From Neomoorella stamsii (GTDB lineage: Bacteria; Bacillota; DSM-521; Neomoorellales; Neomoorellaceae), in contig NZ_PVXL01000062.1 of the NCBI RefSeq assembly GCF_002995805.1, forward strand, positions 1 to 35,424: DNA of 35,424 nt. The letters are read 5' to 3'. Shown here piece after piece: positions 1 through 12,458 of the stretch (position 1 is the first letter of the stretch; every line of letters begins with the position of its first letter). A program made the position numbers and the translations under genes. Below the pieces are notes generated by a model. The model searched no databases and was not told the DNA's origin. It saw only the letters and a program-made list of their open reading frames with translations.

Positions 1-127
1 TGGGGACAACATCCGCATGACCATCGAGCTCATTACCCCCATAGCCATTGAAGAAGGCTTACGGTTTGCCATCCGTGAAGGCGGCCGCACCGTGGGCGCC
101 GGCGTCGTGACCGGGATTATCGAGTAA
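1..127 (+). CDS. tuf: Elongation factor Tu, C-terminal end (partial)
   Basis: The window opens inside this gene; 42 codons in the frame starting at base 2 are visible before TAA. The residues [13 protein letters not shown] and the ending [17 protein letters not shown] are the strongly conserved domain III C-terminus of EF-Tu, the GTPase that carries aminoacyl-tRNA to the ribosome. EF-Tu before rpsJ is the classic str-to-S10 junction. The start lies outside the window. Confidence 0.97.
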   Translation, partial: GDNIRMTIELITPIAIEEGLRFAIREGGRTVGAGVVTGIIE

Positions 128-138
128 TTATGAGGCCA

Positions 139-163
139 GGGATCAGGCTTTATGCCTGATCCC
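139..163 (+). promoter_or_regulatory. Perfect hairpin between tuf and rpsJ
   Basis: A 10-base perfect inverted repeat, GGGATCAGGC / GCCTGATCCC, with a TTTAT loop sits between the tuf stop and the rpsJ ribosome binding site. No T-run follows, so it is not a standard intrinsic terminator. It could be an RNA processing site, an mRNA-stabilising stem, or a leader separating str and S10 expression. The stem is seen directly; its role is inferred. Confidence 0.6.
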
Positions 164-189
164 GTGCCATGAAGGAGGGCAAATATCCC

Positions 190-498
190 ATGGCCAGGCA
201 GAAGATCCGCATCCGCTTAAAGGCCTTTGATCACCGCCTGTTAGACCAGTCATCCCAAAAGATTGTCGAGACTGCCAGGCGCACCGGGGCGGTAGTATCC
301 GGACCTATCCCGCTGCCGACGGAGAAGAATATCTTTACGATTTTACGCTCACCCCATGTTAATAAAGATTCCCGGGAGCAGTTTGAAATGCGGACCCACA
401 AGCGTTTGATCGACATTCACGAGCCAACGCCCAAGACGGTAGACGCATTAATGCGCCTGGATCTCCCGGCAGGGGTTGACATTGAGATCAAGCTGTAG
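190..498 (+). CDS. rpsJ: Small subunit ribosomal protein S10
   Basis: A 102-residue protein beginning [21 protein letters not shown], the canonical S10 N-terminus. S10 is a 30S head protein and, as NusE, part of transcription antitermination complexes. An upstream in-frame ATG at 169 would add seven residues, but it precedes the GAAGGAGGG ribosome binding site at 171-179, so the ATG at 190 is chosen. It is the first gene of the S10 cluster. Confidence 0.97.
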   Translation: MARQKIRIRLKAFDHRLLDQSSQKIVETARRTGAVVSGPIPLPTEKNIFTILRSPHVNKDSREQFEMRTHKRLIDIHEPTPKTVDALMRLDLPAGVDIEIKL

Positions 499-511
499 GG
501 GGTAAGAGCAG

Positions 512-1141
512 GTGCGCAAGGGTATTTTAGGGAAAAAGATAGGCATGACCCAGATCTTTGATGACGCCGGCCGGGCCATACCGGTAACGGTAGTCCAGGC
601 CGGGCCCTGTGTCGTCATCCAGAAAAAAACCGTAGCTACCGATGGTTATGAAGCCCTGCAGGTGGGTTTTGAACCAGTGAAAGAAAAAAAGGTCAATAAA
701 CCTTTGCGGGGACATTTTAGCAAGGCCGGGGTAAACCCTTTCCGATATGTCCGGGAACTTCGGTTAGAAGATATTAAGGATTATCAAGTGGGGCAGGAAA
801 TTAAAGCCGATATTTTTAGCCCCGGCGAAAAGGTTGACGTTACAGGTATATCCAAAGGTAAAGGTTTTGCCGGCGGCATTAAACGTCACGGCTTTCACCG
901 TGGCCCCATGGAGCACGGTTCCAAGTATCACCGCCGTCCTGGGTCCCTGGCTGCCAAAGGACCGGCCCGGGTCTTTAAAGGGCGACGCCTGCCCGGGCAT
1001 ATGGGCGCCGAAAGGGTTACTGTGCTGGGCCTGGAGGTTATCAAGAATGATCCCGAGCGTAATCTCCTGTTGATCAAGGGTTCCGTTCCGGGCCCGCGCC
1101 AGGGGCTGCTGGTAATTAAGAATTCGGTAAAGGGAGGCTAA
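512..1141 (+). CDS. rplC: Large subunit ribosomal protein L3
   Basis: A 209-residue L3, normal length, starting from GTG as [17 protein letters not shown]3 binds 23S rRNA early in 50S assembly, and its loop reaches the peptidyl transferase centre. The conserved central segment with [14 protein letters not shown] and HRRPGS is present. It lies 13 bases after rpsJ and 6 before rplD in the S10 operon. The ribosome binding site (GGGGGTAAGAG) is weak, so translation may be coupled to rpsJ. Confidence 0.97.
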   Translation: MRKGILGKKIGMTQIFDDAGRAIPVTVVQAGPCVVIQKKTVATDGYEALQVGFEPVKEKKVNKPLRGHFSKAGVNPFRYVRELRLEDIKDYQVGQEIKADIFSPGEKVDVTGISKGKGFAGGIKRHGFHRGPMEHGSKYHRRPGSLAAKGPARVFKGRRLPGHMGAERVTVLGLEVIKNDPERNLLLIKGSVPGPRQGLLVIKNSVKGG

Positions 1142-1147
1142 CAGGCA

Positions 1148-1771
1148 ATGCCCAGAGTAGCCGTGTACAATATACAGGGCCAGCAAGTAGGGGAAATTGA
1201 CCTTGACGACCGCATCTTTGGTGGCGAGGTTAACGAAGCCGTTCTCCACCAGGCCGTGGTCATGCAGCTGGCCAGCCGGCGCCGGGGCACGGCAGCAACC
1301 CGCGGTTGGGCCGAAGTTAGCGGCGGTGGCCGCAAACCCTGGCGGCAAAAGGGAACCGGCCGGGCCCGGGCGGGTAGTATTCGCTCACCCCTGTGGCGTG
1401 GCGGGGCGGTAATTTTTGGTCCCCAGCCCCGGGATTATGGCTACAAGCTGCCCAAAAAAGTCCGCCGTTTAGCTCTGCGTTCGGCCCTGGCGAGCAAAGT
1501 GCGAGAAGGCAACATCATTGTCCTAGATGAATTAAAGCTGGCTAAACCCCGGACGAAGGATATGGTCACTATTCTCAAGGCTCTGGATGTAGAGGATAAA
1601 GCCCTGGTAGTCACGGCAGGCAAAGATCCCAATGTCGAGTTATCGGCCCGCAATCTACCGGGAGTAACTTGTTTAACCTCTGCGGGGCTAAACGTCTATG
1701 ATCTCCTGGCCCATGACAAACTGGTGATTACCAAAGACGCCGTGGCCCGGGTACAGGAGGTGCTGGCTTAA
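1148..1771 (+). CDS. rplD: Large subunit ribosomal protein L4
   Basis: A 207-residue L4/L1e family protein. The long loop with [21 protein letters not shown] and [14 protein letters not shown], which lines the nascent peptide exit tunnel, is intact. In E. coli L4 also represses its own operon, but this cannot be assumed here. GGGAGG precedes the ATG. The TAA stop overlaps the ATG of rplW by one base, implying translational coupling. Confidence 0.97.
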   Translation: MPRVAVYNIQGQQVGEIDLDDRIFGGEVNEAVLHQAVVMQLASRRRGTAATRGWAEVSGGGRKPWRQKGTGRARAGSIRSPLWRGGAVIFGPQPRDYGYKLPKKVRRLALRSALASKVREGNIIVLDELKLAKPRTKDMVTILKALDVEDKALVVTAGKDPNVELSARNLPGVTCLTSAGLNVYDLLAHDKLVITKDAVARVQEVLA

Positions 1772-2061
1772 TGCGGGCTCCCGAAGAAATTATCATTCAA
1801 CCCCTGGTAACGGAAAAATCCACCGGCCTGATGGCGGAAAATAAATATACTTTTTTAGTTGATCCCGGGGCCAATAAGATTGAAATCAAGCATGCCATCG
1901 AGAAACTCTTCAACGTCAAAGTTTTGCAGGTCAATACCCTCATGGATCGCGGTAAAATGCGCCGGGTAGGTCGTTTCCAGGGGCGGCAACCAGACCGGAA
2001 AAAAGCCATTGTCACCCTGAGACCCGGCGATAAAATCAAGGTCTTTGAAGGGCTGGAGTAG
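1771..2061 (+). CDS. rplW: Large subunit ribosomal protein L23
   Basis: A 96-residue L23 starting [17 protein letters not shown], the usual N-terminus. L23 sits at the peptide exit port and is the docking site for trigger factor and signal recognition particle. The start overlaps the stop of rplD (TAATG), and the GGAGGTG inside the rplD tail serves as ribosome binding site. Length and the basic extended loop are ordinary. Confidence 0.97.
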   Translation: MRAPEEIIIQPLVTEKSTGLMAENKYTFLVDPGANKIEIKHAIEKLFNVKVLQVNTLMDRGKMRRVGRFQGRQPDRKKAIVTLRPGDKIKVFEGLE

Positions 2062-2085
2062 CTTAACATTAAGGGGAGAAGTAAG

Positions 2086-2916
2086 ATGGCCATTAAGAAG
2101 TTTAAACCCACATCCCCTGGCCGACGGCAGATGACGGTATCTTCCTTTGCCGAGATTACGGCAACGGAACCCTACAAACCCCTGGTGACCCCTTTAAAGA
2201 AAACCGGGGGGCGCAATAACCAGGGACGGCTCACCGTCCGGCACCGGGGCGGGGGACATAAGCGCCTGTACCGGATAATCGATTTCAAACGTGATAAAGA
2301 TGGTATTCCCGGCCGCGTGGCAACCATTGAGTACGATCCCAACCGTTCGGCCAATATCGCCCTGATTAATTATGCCGATGGGGAAAAGCGCTATATCCTG
2401 GCCCCGGAAAACCTGCAGGTTGGCGATAGGATTATCAGCGGTCCCGGGGCTGATATAAAAACCGGTAACGCGCTACCTTTAAGCCAGATACCGGTTGGCA
2501 CCATGGTCCACAACATCGAGCTTAAACCCGGCAAGGGTGGCCAGATGGTCCGGGCGGCCGGGGCCAGTGCCCAGCTAATGGCCAAAGAAAACGGTTATGC
2601 CCTCCTGCGGTTGCCTTCTGGAGAATTACGTAAGGTGCAGGAAGAATGCCGCGCTACTATTGGCCAGGTGGGCAACCTGGACTGGGAAAACATCACCCTT
2701 GGTAAAGCCGGGCGCAGTCGCTGGCTGGGCATTCGGCCAACGGTGCGCGGTGTGGTCATGAACCCGGTGGATCACCCTCATGGTGGCGGCGAAGGAAAAG
2801 CTCCGGTTGGCCGCAAGCACCCGGTAACACCGTGGGGTAAACCAGCCCTGGGCGTTAAAACACGTAAAAAGAGGAAGCCCAGCGATAAACTCATTGTCAA
2901 GCGCCGGAACAAATAA
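2086..2916 (+). CDS. rplB: Large subunit ribosomal protein L2
   Basis: A 276-residue L2, the usual bacterial length. The protein lies near the peptidyl transferase centre and bridges to the small subunit. Hallmarks include [19 protein letters not shown] near the N-terminus and the [19 protein letters not shown] motif, with the functionally important His, near residues 218-236. A GGGGAGAAG ribosome binding site precedes the ATG. It follows rplW and precedes rpsS. Confidence 0.98.
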   Translation: MAIKKFKPTSPGRRQMTVSSFAEITATEPYKPLVTPLKKTGGRNNQGRLTVRHRGGGHKRLYRIIDFKRDKDGIPGRVATIEYDPNRSANIALINYADGEKRYILAPENLQVGDRIISGPGADIKTGNALPLSQIPVGTMVHNIELKPGKGGQMVRAAGASAQLMAKENGYALLRLPSGELRKVQEECRATIGQVGNLDWENITLGKAGRSRWLGIRPTVRGVVMNPVDHPHGGGEGKAPVGRKHPVTPWGKPALGVKTRKKRKPSDKLIVKRRNK

Positions 2917-2940
2917 AGGGGTGGAAGGAGGTTCCTTTTT

Positions 2941-3225
2941 ATGGGCCGCTCCCTGAAAAAAGGGCCATATTGTGATGGAAAGCTGCTCAAGAAAATTATT
3001 GAAATGAACGAGAAGGGCACTAAACGGGTGATTAAAACCTGGTCCCGCCGCTCAACTATCTTTCCTGAGATGGTGGGCCATACCATTGCCGTCCATGACG
3101 GCCGTAAGCACGTGCCAATTTATATTACCGAAGATATGGTCGGTCACAAGCTGGGCGAATTTGCTCCCACCCGTATCTTCCGGGGGCATGGCGCCCACAC
3201 GGAGCGTTCCACAGCGCTGAAGTAG
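2941..3225 (+). CDS. rpsS: Small subunit ribosomal protein S19
   Basis: A 94-residue S19 starting [20 protein letters not shown]19 binds 16S rRNA in the 30S head and contacts S13. The conserved [21 protein letters not shown] segment is present. An excellent AAGGAGG ribosome binding site lies upstream. Length and position in the S10 cluster are standard. Confidence 0.98.
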   Translation: MGRSLKKGPYCDGKLLKKIIEMNEKGTKRVIKTWSRRSTIFPEMVGHTIAVHDGRKHVPIYITEDMVGHKLGEFAPTRIFRGHGAHTERSTALK

Positions 3226-3237
3226 GGGGTAAACAGG

Positions 3238-3576
3238 ATGGAAGCAAAGGCGGTAGCTAAATATATCCGGATTTCCCCGCGGCGCGTCCGCCAGGTAGTT
3301 GATTTAATTCGCGGCAAAGGAGTGCGGGAGGCAGAGGCCATCCTGATGGTCACGCCCAAAAGGGGGGCCCGGGCCGTAGCCAAGGTTTTAAAATCGGCCG
3401 TCGCCAATGCCGAGCATAATTACGACCTGGATGCCAGCGAACTGGTTGTCACCCGCGCTTATGTTGACGAAGGGCCGACCCTGAAACGCTACCAGCCGCG
3501 GGCCATGGGGCGGGCCAATATCCGGCGGAAACGCACCAGCCATATAACTGTGGTGGTTGGGGAAAAGGAGGACTGA
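3238..3576 (+). CDS. rplV: Large subunit ribosomal protein L22
   Basis: A 112-residue L22 whose hairpin loop narrows the exit tunnel. The N-terminus ([23 protein letters not shown] by position) and the C-terminal [20 protein letters not shown] are conserved. The loop residues associated with macrolide resistance look normal. The gene's end carries the AAAGGAGGA that acts as ribosome binding site for rpsC. Confidence 0.97.
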   Translation: MEAKAVAKYIRISPRRVRQVVDLIRGKGVREAEAILMVTPKRGARAVAKVLKSAVANAEHNYDLDASELVVTRAYVDEGPTLKRYQPRAMGRANIRRKRTSHITVVVGEKED

Positions 3577-3580
3577 TTTC

Positions 3581-4240
3581 GTGGGTCAAAAAGTTCACCC
3601 CAAGGGATTGCGTATTGGGATTATCCGCGATTGGGACTCCCGCTGGTATGCTGGCAAGGAATATAAAACCTTGCTCCATGAAGACCTGAAAATACGCGAG
3701 TTCATTAAAAAGCGTCTCTACCAGGCGGGTATTGCTAATGTGGAAATTGAACGGGCAGCCAATCGCGTCAAGGTGATAATCAATACTGCCAGGCCGGGTG
3801 TTATCATCGGCCGGGGTGGTACCGAAGTTGAGGCTCTACGGAAAGAACTGGAGCGTTTAACCGGTAAACAGGTAAGCCTCAACATCGTCGAGATTAAAAA
3901 ACCGGAACTCAATGCCCAGCTGGTGGCCGAAAATATTGCCGCCCAGCTGGAAAAAAGAATTGCTTTCCGGCGGGCCATGAAGCAGGCCGTAAGCAGGGCC
4001 ATGCGCCTGGGGGCTTTAGGCATTAAAATTGCCTGCGGCGGCCGCCTGGCCGGAGCCGAAATCGCCCGCACCGAGTGGTACAGCGAGGGTAAGGTACCCC
4101 TGCACACCTTAAGGGCTGATATCGACTATGGCTTTGCCGAGGCCAATACCACCTATGGTAAAATAGGTGTTAAGGTATGGATTTATAAAGGTGAAGTATT
4201 ACCTGAACGGGCCAGGGTCCAGGAAGGGGGCCGTAAATAA
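3581..4240 (+). CDS. rpsC: Small subunit ribosomal protein S3
   Basis: A 219-residue S3 from [23 protein letters not shown]. It contains a KH type II domain with the GRGG loop ([13 protein letters not shown]). S3 forms part of the mRNA entry tunnel. The reading frame is open upstream to 3557 inside rplV, but the GTG at 3581 matches the family start and lies a good distance from AAAGGAGG. The stop overlaps the rplP start by one base. Confidence 0.97.
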   Translation: MGQKVHPKGLRIGIIRDWDSRWYAGKEYKTLLHEDLKIREFIKKRLYQAGIANVEIERAANRVKVIINTARPGVIIGRGGTEVEALRKELERLTGKQVSLNIVEIKKPELNAQLVAENIAAQLEKRIAFRRAMKQAVSRAMRLGALGIKIACGGRLAGAEIARTEWYSEGKVPLHTLRADIDYGFAEANTTYGKIGVKVWIYKGEVLPERARVQEGGRK

Positions 4241-4674
4241 TGTTAATGCCCAAAAGGGTAAAATACCGCAAACCGCACCGGCCGGGCACCCGGGGTAAGG
4301 CTACCCGGGGGAATGAGATCCACTTCGGGGACTACGGGTTGCAGGCCCTGGAACCGGCCTGGATCACCAGCCGCCAGATTGAGGCTGCCCGTATTGCCAT
4401 GACCCGCTATATTAAGCGTGGTGGCAAGGTGTGGATCAAGATCTTTCCCGATACCCCCATTACGGCCAAACCGGCTGAGACCCGGATGGGCAGCGGTAAG
4501 GGGGCACCGGAGTACTGGGTGGCCGTTGTTAAACCGGGGCGGATTCTTTTTGAAATGGCCGGAGTTACCGAAGAGGTAGCCCGCGAGGCAATGCGCCTGG
4601 CCTCCCACAAGCTGCCCATTAAAACCAAGTTCGTAAAACGGACGGAAGTGGGTGGTGAGGTCAATGAAAGCTAA
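4240..4674 (+). CDS. rplP: Large subunit ribosomal protein L16
   Basis: A 144-residue L16/L10e protein starting [12 protein letters not shown]16 helps organise the A site of the 50S subunit. The family motifs [20 protein letters not shown] (with local variation), [12 protein letters not shown] and [21 protein letters not shown] are all present. The start overlaps the rpsC stop (TAATG). The C-terminus overlaps rpmC by 11 bases. Confidence 0.97.
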   Translation: MLMPKRVKYRKPHRPGTRGKATRGNEIHFGDYGLQALEPAWITSRQIEAARIAMTRYIKRGGKVWIKIFPDTPITAKPAETRMGSGKGAPEYWVAVVKPGRILFEMAGVTEEVAREAMRLASHKLPIKTKFVKRTEVGGEVNES

Positions 4675-4867
4675 AGAGATACGCGAATTGACCACCGAAG
4701 AGCTACTGCAAAAGGTAGGCGAACTGAAGCAGGAACTATTTAACCTGCGTTTCCAGCTGGCTACCGGGCAGATAGACAATCCCATGCGCCTGCGGGAAGT
4801 TCGCCGGAGTATCGCCAGGGCCAAGACAATCTTGCGGGAACGGGAACTGAAACGGGAACGGGCATAA
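4664..4867 (+). CDS. rpmC: Large subunit ribosomal protein L29
   Basis: A 67-residue helical L29 starting [18 protein letters not shown], with the [20 protein letters not shown] signature. L29 lies at the tunnel exit beside L23 and contributes to chaperone and SRP docking. An in-frame GTG at 4652 is rejected, because GGTGAGG lies between it and the ATG at 4664 and the family begins at this Met. Confidence 0.96.
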   Translation: MKAKEIRELTTEELLQKVGELKQELFNLRFQLATGQIDNPMRLREVRRSIARAKTILRERELKRERA

Positions 4868-4900
4868 AGACAATCATGGTACAGGAAGGGGGCAGGCCCT

Positions 4901-5155
4901 TTGGAAAGAAACTACCGTAAAACCCGAATCGGCAATATAGTTAGCGATAAAATGGACAAAACTGTGGTGGTGGCCGTGGAGAACCGGGTGCGCCACCCGT
5001 TACTTGGTAAAATTATCCGCAAAACCAGGAAATTCAAGGCCCATGATGAAAAAAATGAATGCCGCATCGGTGATAAAGTCAAGATTATGGAAACCCGTCC
5101 CTTAAGTAAAGATAAGAGATGGCGGGTAGTGGAGATCCTGGAGAAAGCCAAATAG
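4901..5155 (+). CDS. rpsQ: Small subunit ribosomal protein S17
   Basis: An 84-residue S17 from a TTG start, [21 protein letters not shown]. It is an OB-fold protein that binds 16S rRNA helix 11 early in assembly. The signature [11 protein letters not shown] and the C-terminal [15 protein letters not shown] are intact. GGAAGGGGG lies upstream. A nearer ATG at 4876 is out of frame. Confidence 0.96.
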   Translation: MERNYRKTRIGNIVSDKMDKTVVVAVENRVRHPLLGKIIRKTRKFKAHDEKNECRIGDKVKIMETRPLSKDKRWRVVEILEKAK

Positions 5156-5184
5156 CCTTATTTCCGCCGGGAAGGAGGTAAAGC

Positions 5185-5553
5185 ATGATCCAGCAACAGA
5201 CGATCCTCAAAGTCGGCGACAATACCGGCGCCAGGAAACTGATGTGCATTCGCGTCCTCGGCGGTTCCAAAAGGCGTTATGCCAGTGTGGGTGATGTGAT
5301 TATTGCCTCCGTTAAAGAGGCAACGCCAGGGGGCGTGGTTAAGAAGGGCGACGTCGTCCGGGCGGTTGTGGTACGGACGACAAAGGCTTTAAAACGTGAA
5401 GATGGTTCCTATATCCGCTTTAATGAAAATGCGGCGGTAATCATCAACGAACAAAACAACCCGCGGGGCACGCGTATCTTCGGGCCTGTAGCACGGGAAC
5501 TACGGGACAAAGATTTCATGAAAATCATCTCTCTTGCTCCGGAAGTACTTTAA
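5185..5553 (+). CDS. rplN: Large subunit ribosomal protein L14
   Basis: A 122-residue L14 beginning [21 protein letters not shown], the invariant family N-terminus. L14 forms part of bridge B8 and is the binding site of the silencing factor RsfS. GAAGGAGG lies 8 bases before the ATG. Length is exactly typical. Confidence 0.98.
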   Translation: MIQQQTILKVGDNTGARKLMCIRVLGGSKRRYASVGDVIIASVKEATPGGVVKKGDVVRAVVVRTTKALKREDGSYIRFNENAAVIINEQNNPRGTRIFGPVARELRDKDFMKIISLAPEVL

Positions 5554-5587
5554 AGAGATCGACCTTTGCGCAGGAGGTGGCACTAAA

Positions 5588-5914
5588 TTGACCCCACCCA
5601 AGGTGCACGTCAAAAAGGGCGACCTGGTCATGGTAATTACCGGTAAAGATGCCGGTAAAAAAGGTAAAGTCTTAAGCGTTGATCGAGCTAAAGGCCGGGT
5701 TGTCGTCGAAGGGGTAAATGTTGTTAAACGGCACACCCGTCCCACCCCCAGAATGCCCCAGGGCGGGATTATAGAAAAGGAGGCCCCGGTGGCCAGCAGC
5801 AATGTCATGCTGTTCTGCAATAAATGCAACCGACCCACCAGAATCGGGAAACAGTTCCTGGCCGACGGGACCAAGACCCGGGTGTGTAAAAAGTGCGGCG
5901 AAGTAATTGATTAA
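5588..5914 (+). CDS. rplX: Large subunit ribosomal protein L24, zinc-knuckle form
   Basis: A 108-residue L24 with an N-terminal KOW domain ([20 protein letters not shown]). A CNKC...CKKC pair near the C-terminus probably binds zinc. L24 initiates 50S assembly. The frame is open back into rplN, but AGGAGG at 5572-5577 places the start at the TTG at 5588 ([11 protein letters not shown]). The Cys pairs are intact. Confidence 0.95.
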   Translation: MTPPKVHVKKGDLVMVITGKDAGKKGKVLSVDRAKGRVVVEGVNVVKRHTRPTPRMPQGGIIEKEAPVASSNVMLFCNKCNRPTRIGKQFLADGTKTRVCKKCGEVID

Positions 5915-5937
5915 GCCCAGGTAAAGGAGGGCTGGAT

Positions 5938-6480
5938 GTGGCCAGACTGAAGGAAAAGTACCTTAAAGAGATTCGCAAACTTTTGCAGGATAAATTCGGC
6001 TACAAAAATGTCATGGAGATCCCCAAACTGGAAAAAATCGTCGTAAACATGGGTGTGGGCGAGGCTACCCAGAATCCCAAAGCCATTGAGGGTGCCATCC
6101 AGGACCTGATGGCCATTACCGGGCAAAAACCCATTGTTACCAAGGCCAAAAAATCTATTGCCGCCTTTAAACTTCGCCAGGGGAACAGTATCGGCTGCAA
6201 GGTAACCCTGCGGGGTGAAAGGATGTATGAGTTTCTGGACCGCCTGATCAACGTGGCCCTGCCCCGGGTCAGGGATTTCCAGGGAGTGTCGCCCAACTCC
6301 TTTGACGGACGCGGTAACTACTCCCTGGGTCTGAAAGAACAGTTGATTTTCCCGGAGATTGAATACGACAAAATCGACAAAACCCGGGGCCTGGAAATAA
6401 CCATGGTGACGACGGCAAAAAGCGATGAGGAAGCCCGGGAACTCCTGCGCGGTTTTGGTATGCCGTTCCGGGAACAATGA
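5938..6480 (+). CDS. rplE: Large subunit ribosomal protein L5
   Basis: A 180-residue L5 from [24 protein letters not shown]5 binds 5S rRNA and contacts the P-site tRNA. The VVNMGVGEA motif and the [18 protein letters not shown] block are classic. AAAGGAGGG lies about 8 bases upstream. An adjacent ATG at 5935 is out of frame and stops at once. The TGA stop lies just before the rpsN ribosome binding site. Confidence 0.97.
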   Translation: MARLKEKYLKEIRKLLQDKFGYKNVMEIPKLEKIVVNMGVGEATQNPKAIEGAIQDLMAITGQKPIVTKAKKSIAAFKLRQGNSIGCKVTLRGERMYEFLDRLINVALPRVRDFQGVSPNSFDGRGNYSLGLKEQLIFPEIEYDKIDKTRGLEITMVTTAKSDEEARELLRGFGMPFREQ

Positions 6481-6494
6481 TAAGGAGGAAATCC

Positions 6495-6680
6495 ATGGCC
6501 AAGAAATCTTTACGAGTCAAACAAGCACGTCCCCAGAAGTTTAAGGTACGCGCATATAACCGTTGCCTGCGCTGTGGCCGTCCCCATGCTTACATGCGGA
6601 AGTTCGGCCTGTGCCGCATTTGTTTCCGCGAGCTGGCCTACAGGGGAGAGCTTCCTGGTATAGTCAAAGCCAGCTGGTAA
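6495..6680 (+). CDS. rpsN: Small subunit ribosomal protein S14, type Z
   Basis: A 61-residue zinc-binding S14 (type Z). The CLRCGRPH...CRIC cysteine pairs coordinate zinc in this short form, which is typical of Firmicutes and thermophiles. It belongs to the 30S head. TAAGGAGG precedes the ATG at 6495. An in-frame ATG at 6477 would precede the ribosome binding site and is rejected. Confidence 0.97.
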   Translation: MAKKSLRVKQARPQKFKVRAYNRCLRCGRPHAYMRKFGLCRICFRELAYRGELPGIVKASW

Positions 6681-6712
6681 GGGCGGGACGAGAAGGAAGG
6701 GGGTAGTTCAAG

Positions 6713-7108
6713 GTGATGACCGATCCCATTGCTGATTTCCTGACCCGCATTCGTAACGCCAACATGGTCTACCAGGAGAAGGTGGAAGTACCGGCTTCCA
6801 AAATGAAGCGGGCGATAGCTGAAATCTTGAAGAACGAAGGTTATATCAAGAACTACGAGTATATCGAAGACGGCAAGCAGGGTATCTTAAGACTCTATCT
6901 CAAGTATGGTCCCAACAAGGAAAAAGTTATTACGGGCATAAAGCGGATCAGCCGCCCGGGACTCCGGATCTATGCCAGGAAGGGAGAAATTCCCAAAGTC
7001 CTGGGGGGCCTGGGGGTGGCTGTAATCTCTACCAGCAAAGGGATACTCACGGATAAACAGGCCCGCCGGGAAGGCGTCGGCGGCGAAGTTATCTGTTATA
7101 TCTGGTAA
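6713..7108 (+). CDS. rpsH: Small subunit ribosomal protein S8
   Basis: A 131-residue S8 with N-terminal [18 protein letters not shown] and the C-terminal [27 protein letters not shown]8 is a primary 16S rRNA binder. Both GTG at 6713 and ATG at 6716 are plausible; the GTG has the better spacing (9 bases) from GGAAGGGGG and is used here. The difference is one residue. Confidence 0.95.
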   Translation: MMTDPIADFLTRIRNANMVYQEKVEVPASKMKRAIAEILKNEGYIKNYEYIEDGKQGILRLYLKYGPNKEKVITGIKRISRPGLRIYARKGEIPKVLGGLGVAVISTSKGILTDKQARREGVGGEVICYIW

Positions 7109-7125
7109 GGCTGGGAGGTGTTCAG

Positions 7126-7677
7126 GTGTCACGTATAGGCAGAAAGCCGGTGCAACTACCGGCAGGGGTAGAAGTAAGCATTGACGGCAATACGGTAACG
7201 GTAAAAGGGCCCAGGGGAAAACTTACCCGCCAGTTCCCGGCCGAGATTACCATTAGCAGGGAAGGGGATGTATTGCAAGTCAGCCGGCCCTCGGATGCCA
7301 AGCCCCATCGCGCCCTGCATGGCCTTTCCCGGGCCCTGCTGCAGAATATGGTTGAGGGCGTCACCAAAGGCTTTCAAAAAAGCCTGGAGCTGGTAGGGGT
7401 AGGCTACCGCGCCGCCAAGCAGGGGAACAAACTGGTGCTAACGGTAGGCTATTCCCACCCGGTAGAAATAGTGCCGGGGGAAGGGCTGGAGATTGAAGTA
7501 CCGGCCCCCAACAAGATAATCGTTAAAGGCATTGACAAAGAAGCGGTAGGGGCCCTGGCGGCCAATATTCGCGACGTCCGCCGCCCGGAACCCTATAAGG
7601 GTAAAGGTATTAAGTATGAAGATGAGTATATCCGGCGCAAAGTTGGTAAGACTGGCGCCAAGGGCGGTAAGAAATAG
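7126..7677 (+). CDS. rplF: Large subunit ribosomal protein L6
   Basis: A 183-residue L6 from [20 protein letters not shown]. It has the two related L6 folds and the C-terminal signature [24 protein letters not shown]. It lies near the GTPase-associated centre. GGGAGGTG precedes the start. Length is normal. Confidence 0.97.
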   Translation: MSRIGRKPVQLPAGVEVSIDGNTVTVKGPRGKLTRQFPAEITISREGDVLQVSRPSDAKPHRALHGLSRALLQNMVEGVTKGFQKSLELVGVGYRAAKQGNKLVLTVGYSHPVEIVPGEGLEIEVPAPNKIIVKGIDKEAVGALAANIRDVRRPEPYKGKGIKYEDEYIRRKVGKTGAKGGKK

Positions 7678-7688
7678 GGGGTAAAGGA

Positions 7689-8054
7689 ATGTTCAAAAGG
7701 AAAGACCGCAAACTCACGCGGCAGCGGAAGCACCTGCGGGTGCGGCGGCATATAATGGGCACTCCTGAACGGCCCCGTTTGAGTGTCTACCGCAGCCTGC
7801 GCCATATTTACGCACAGGTGGTGGACGATACTCGCGGTGTTACCCTGGTGGCTGCCTCAACCCTGGACCCGGCATTAAAAGACCTGGAAGCTACCGGGAA
7901 TATAGCTGCTGCCAGGAAAGTGGGCGAACTCGTCGCCCAGAAGGCCCTGGCTAAAGGGATTAAGAAAGTGGTCTTTGACCGGGGTGGCAATATTTACCAC
8001 GGTCGCATAGCTGCTGTAGCTGAAGGCGCCCGGGAAGCAGGGCTGGACTTTTAA
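7689..8054 (+). CDS. rplR: Large subunit ribosomal protein L18
   Basis: A 121-residue L18, the 5S rRNA-binding protein of the central protuberance. The basic N-terminal tail, the [19 protein letters not shown] segment and the C-terminal [24 protein letters not shown] are family hallmarks. GGGGGTAAAGG precedes the ATG. It sits between rplF and rpsE in the standard spc order. Confidence 0.97.
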   Translation: MFKRKDRKLTRQRKHLRVRRHIMGTPERPRLSVYRSLRHIYAQVVDDTRGVTLVAASTLDPALKDLEATGNIAAARKVGELVAQKALAKGIKKVVFDRGGNIYHGRIAAVAEGAREAGLDF

Positions 8055-8072
8055 GAGGGAAGGAGGGGAAAA

Positions 8073-8573
8073 ATGGCGCGCATTGAAACCAAGGACCTCG
8101 AGCTGGCAGAAAAAGTAGTCCATATCAACCGCGTAGCTAAAGTAGTAAAGGGCGGCCGGCGCTTTAGTTTTTCTGCCCTGGTAGTTGTTGGTGACGGTAA
8201 AGGCCATGTCGGCGCAGGCTTAGGCAAGGCCAGTGAAGTACCGGAAGCCATCCGTAAAGGCATTGAAGATGCCAAAAAGAATCTTATCAAAGTGCCGATG
8301 GTGGGTACGACAATTCCCCATGAAATTATAGGTCATTTTGGCGCGGGGAAAGTGTTGCTCAAGCCTGCAGCACCCGGTACCGGAGTTATTGCCGGAGGAC
8401 CGGTACGGGCGGTCCTGGAGGCAGCCGGCATTAGGGATATCTTGACCAAGAGCCTGGGATCGGCCAACCCCAATAACGTCGTTTATGCCACCATGGAAGG
8501 TTTGAAGGGGTTGAAGAGGGCTGAAGAGGTAGCCCGCCTCCGGGGCAAAACTGTGGCCGAGCTGATTGGCTAG
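8073..8573 (+). CDS. rpsE: Small subunit ribosomal protein S5
   Basis: A 166-residue S5 with an N-terminal double-stranded-RNA-binding-like domain ([21 protein letters not shown]) and a C-terminal domain ([22 protein letters not shown]). S5 contributes to decoding accuracy and mRNA unwinding at the entry site. GGAAGGAGGGG precedes the ATG. Confidence 0.97.
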   Translation: MARIETKDLELAEKVVHINRVAKVVKGGRRFSFSALVVVGDGKGHVGAGLGKASEVPEAIRKGIEDAKKNLIKVPMVGTTIPHEIIGHFGAGKVLLKPAAPGTGVIAGGPVRAVLEAAGIRDILTKSLGSANPNNVVYATMEGLKGLKRAEEVARLRGKTVAELIG

Positions 8574-8585
8574 GAGGAGTTGGCA

Positions 8586-8768
8586 TTGGCAAACTTGAAG
8601 ATTACCCTGGTGAAAAGCTTGATCGGTCGACCAGAAACGGAAAGGAAGACGGCCCGTGCCCTGGGTCTTAAGAAACTCCATGCGGAAATAATCCGCCCTG
8701 ATTCACCGGTGGTCAGGGGCCAGGTAAAGAAACTGGCCCACCTGGTGAAGTGCGAGGAAGTAGAATAG
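8586..8768 (+). CDS. rpmD: Large subunit ribosomal protein L30
   Basis: A 60-residue L30 from TTG, MANLKITLVKSLIGRPE. It is a small ferredoxin-fold protein of the 50S subunit. An earlier in-frame TTG at 8580 directly abuts GGAGGAG and is too close, so 8586 (7-base spacing) is chosen, which also matches the family start. It is the shortest gene of the spc cluster apart from rpmJ. Confidence 0.95.
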   Translation: MANLKITLVKSLIGRPETERKTARALGLKKLHAEIIRPDSPVVRGQVKKLAHLVKCEEVE

Positions 8769-8780
8769 GAGGTGACAGGG

Positions 8781-9221
8781 GTGCGCCTGCATGAGTTACA
8801 TCCAGCCCCGGGTTCCAGGATTAAAGCTACCCGGGTAGGGCGGGGTATCGGGTCCGGCCTGGGTAAAACCTCCGGCCGTGGCCATAAAGGGCAAAAAGCC
8901 CGCTCCGGTGGCGGTGTCCGCCGTGGCTTTGAAGGTGGCCAGATGCCCTTGAGCCGCCGCCTGCCTAAAAGGGGCTTCACCAATAAGTTTGCCCGCCAGT
9001 TAACGGCCATTAATGTCGGCGAACTGGAACGTTTTGAACCGGACACCGTGGTGACGCCGGAAGTCCTGGCCAGGGCCGGTCTGGTCAAGCAGGCCAGGCA
9101 CGGTGTCAAAATCCTGGGCGATGGTGAACTAACCAAGCCCCTGACCGTCAGGGTTCAGGCTGCCAGCCGCCAGGCCATTGCCAAGATTGAGGCCGCCGGC
9201 GGCAAAGTAGAGGTGATGTAG
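8781..9221 (+). CDS. rplO: Large subunit ribosomal protein L15
   Basis: A 146-residue L15 starting from GTG as [13 protein letters not shown]. The glycine/arginine-rich N-terminal extension ([21 protein letters not shown]) threads into 23S rRNA. An in-frame GTG at 8772 lies within the AGGAGGTG ribosome binding site and is rejected in favour of 8781. Its TAG stop abuts the secY GTG with no gap. Confidence 0.95.
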   Translation: MRLHELHPAPGSRIKATRVGRGIGSGLGKTSGRGHKGQKARSGGGVRRGFEGGQMPLSRRLPKRGFTNKFARQLTAINVGELERFEPDTVVTPEVLARAGLVKQARHGVKILGDGELTKPLTVRVQAASRQAIAKIEAAGGKVEVM

Positions 9222-11901
<2,680 letters not shown>

Positions 11902-11923
11902 CTGGCAGGTGGAGGCGAAGGTT

Positions 11924-12208
11924 ATGCCGGCAGGGGAACTAAAGGTGGGGCAACTGGTATATTCCCGGGCCGGGCGCGACCAGGGGCGACCTTTCTTGGT
12001 TTGGCAGGTGGCCGGGCCCGGCCGGGTTTACCTGGTTGACGGTAAGTTGCGGCGCACCAGTAAACCCAAATTGAAAAACGTCCTCCATGTCCAGGCGGTT
12101 AACCGGGTAGCGACGGCTATTGCCAACCGGTTAAAACAGGGAGAAGTAGTTACCGATGCGGAAGTACGACGGGCTATTGCCCAGCTCTTAGAGACTGAGC
12201 AGGCTTAA
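11924..12208 (+). CDS. KOW-domain RNA-binding protein (L14e-like)
   Basis: A 94-residue protein with an N-terminal KOW/SH3-like barrel (GELKVGQLVYSRAGRDQGRPFLVW) related to the L14e/YlxQ-type fold, and a helical, basic C-terminus. Small KOW proteins between map and infA recur in Clostridia and presumably bind RNA or the ribosome; no precise function is known. The ATG at 11924 has GGTGGAGG at good distance. A GTG at 11909 lies inside that ribosome binding site. Confidence 0.85.
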   Translation: MPAGELKVGQLVYSRAGRDQGRPFLVWQVAGPGRVYLVDGKLRRTSKPKLKNVLHVQAVNRVATAIANRLKQGEVVTDAEVRRAIAQLLETEQA

Positions 12209-12223
12209 AAAGGAGGGGTTTAT

Positions 12224-12442
12224 TTGGCCAAAGAGGATGTCATTGAAGTCGAAGGCAAGGTGATCGAACCCCTGCCCAATGCCATGTTTCGGGTAGAGCT
12301 GGCCAATGGGCACCGGGTGCTGGCCCATGTCTCCGGTAAGATCCGGATGAACTTTATCCGCATTTTACCTGGCGACCGGGTAATGGTGGAATTATCACCT
12401 TATGACCTGAACCGGGGACGCATCGTTTACCGCTATAAATGA
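12224..12442 (+). CDS. infA: Translation initiation factor IF-1
   Basis: A 72-residue OB-fold protein from [23 protein letters not shown]. It has the usual [32 protein letters not shown] core. IF-1 blocks the 30S A site during initiation. AAGGAGGGG lies upstream. The map-KOW-infA-rpmJ order is the standard Firmicutes one. Confidence 0.98.
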   Translation: MAKEDVIEVEGKVIEPLPNAMFRVELANGHRVLAHVSGKIRMNFIRILPGDRVMVELSPYDLNRGRIVYRYK

Positions 12443-12458
12443 GCTGGGAGGGTTTAGT

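Noticed and set aside
764..1348. 194-codon open frame on the minus strand
   Set aside because: It is antisense to rplC and rplD, has no ribosome binding site and shows no protein family character; it is a shadow of G+C-rich codon bias. The same applies to minus-strand frames at 4243-4824, 5911-6477 and 10474-10911.
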